Below, in pieces: positions 63,729-64,000 of a stretch of 64,000 nucleotides of DNA. The number at the start of each line of letters is the position of its first letter. The first letter of the stretch is position 1. Origin of the DNA: Agarilytica rhodophyticola (GTDB lineage Bacteria; Pseudomonadota; Gammaproteobacteria; Pseudomonadales; Cellvibrionaceae); the NCBI RefSeq assembly GCF_002157225.2, contig NZ_CP020038.1:2379001-2443000 (forward strand). Reading direction: 5' to 3'. The position numbers were made by a program, and so were the translations under genes. Below the pieces are notes generated by a model, which worked only from the letters and a program-made list of their open reading frames with translations, made no database searches and was not told the DNA's origin.

Positions 63729-64000
63729 TTAAGATCGACAGGCGTTTATCTGTTTCTGGAAGACTCTTTTTTCGTTAGATCTCATTTGTAAATCTGGATA
63801 TTTCTTCAAAACCTTGTTCCACATATTAATATAATTGCAGCGAAAAGATGGATTTGGAGGCATCCATTCATTTGGCCCTTTGGCACCTTTAGATTGATTG
63901 AGCCCGTCGTCCACTGCTAATAAATTAATAGGGTCATTAGCAAATTCTTCTTTTAGTTTTTTTGACCAAGTTGCTCCACCATGGTCATTTGCCCATTTTA
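63729..64000 (-). CDS. HNH endonuclease family protein, C-terminal part
   Basis: The frame runs off the window end, so only the C-terminal 90 residues are seen. They read on from WANDHGGATW through FANDPINLLAVDDGLNQSKG and KGPNEWMPP, followed by RCNYINMWNKVLKKY. This is the end of the HNH (DUF1524-like) nuclease domain, where NDPxNLLAV, the Asn of the HNH site and RSKGxKGPxEWMPP are conserved. Such nucleases are commonly secreted (DNA scavenging) or belong to restriction and defence systems; the missing N-terminus would tell. It is separated from the previous gene by the 2-kb AT-rich region. Confidence 0.85.
   Translation of the reverse strand, partial: KWANDHGGATWSKKLKEEFANDPINLLAVDDGLNQSKGAKGPNEWMPPNPSFRCNYINMWNKVLKKYPDLQMRSNEKRVFQKQINACRS

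Noticed and set aside
1-64000. CRISPR arrays, tRNA or rRNA genes, insertion sequences and prophage genes
   Set aside because: No regularly spaced direct repeats with unique spacers, no cloverleaf-type sequence, and no transposase or integrase motifs were seen; a dedicated scan would be the proper test.

Overview
The window reads as chromosomal DNA of a free-living, probably marine, moderately AT-rich gammaproteobacterium. The strongest evidence is gene order. pepA-holC-(hypothetical)-valS lies divergent to lptF-lptG with an RDD gene convergent to lptG, as in Pseudomonas and its relatives. A gap/zwf/edd/eda Entner-Doudoroff block, two TonB-dependent receptors, many exported lipoproteins with FG-GAP or VCBS-like repeats, and diguanylate-cyclase and chemotaxis signalling fit a Cellvibrionales-like marine heterotroph. 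The genus is not determinable from the sequence alone. I saw no rRNA, tRNA, CRISPR array, transposase or phage integrase.

Layout. 0-1.6 kb: the 3' end of a TerY-P-type Ser/Thr kinase gene overlapping a CreA-like gene. 1.7-10.3 kb: a secreted glycosidase-like protein whose TIM-barrel-like region is split by calcium-loop repeats, a GlpD-like flavoprotein with a damaged nucleotide-binding motif, a PAS-GGDEF-EAL protein and an FG-GAP lipoprotein. 10.6-11.0 kb: a small membrane protein in a cassette-like context. 11.1-14.7 kb: a BlaI/M56 sensor pair divergent from a TonB receptor, with a three-element operator candidate between them. 14.7-16.5 kb: a small lipoprotein gene, a decayed duplicate of it, and a haem-c DUF3365 gene between the two. 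16.7-25.7 kb: the housekeeping valS/holC/pepA/lptFG block. 26-30 kb: small exported proteins, a class III cyclase-FHA protein and a DUF3108 protein. 30-35.7 kb: gap divergent from zwf-edd-eda. 35.8-37.6 kb: a second FG-GAP lipoprotein. 37.6-38.6 kb: about 1 kb without genes. 38.6-46.1 kb: MipA/OmpV, DUF3019, a two-component system, a small lipoprotein, a TonB receptor and a PhoD-like phosphatase. 46.1-52.2 kb: spondin-type protein, DUF885 lipoprotein, alpha/beta hydrolase, and a DGPF/ECF42 sigma pair with a recognisable promoter. 52.3-53.8 kb: two tandem small outer-membrane barrels. 54-58.4 kb: exported RidA, a sulfite-oxidase-like molybdoprotein, a b-type cytochrome and a DUF5666-like protein, divergent from a degenerate HD-GYP/LuxR regulator. 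58.7-61.7 kb: a chemoreceptor and an exported epoxide-hydrolase-like enzyme. 61.7-63.7 kb: about 2 kb of very AT-rich gene-free DNA. 63.7-64 kb: the 3' end of an HNH endonuclease gene.

How the genes work together. The lpt, val and pep/hol genes are core functions. gap/zwf/edd/eda route glucose-6-phosphate through the Entner-Doudoroff pathway, but pgl is absent from the run. Several modules pair a regulator with an exported effector: BlaI/M56 with a TonB receptor, the OmpR-type system with MipA/DUF3019, and the HD/LuxR protein with the molybdoenzyme operon. No single wholly new defence or mobile system is evident. The most unusual items are the domain-in-domain exported glycosidase-like protein, the HD-LuxR/molybdoenzyme/exported RidA cluster, the cyclase with its catalytic Arg replaced by Cys, and the duplicated DUF1330-like exported protein with paired cysteines.
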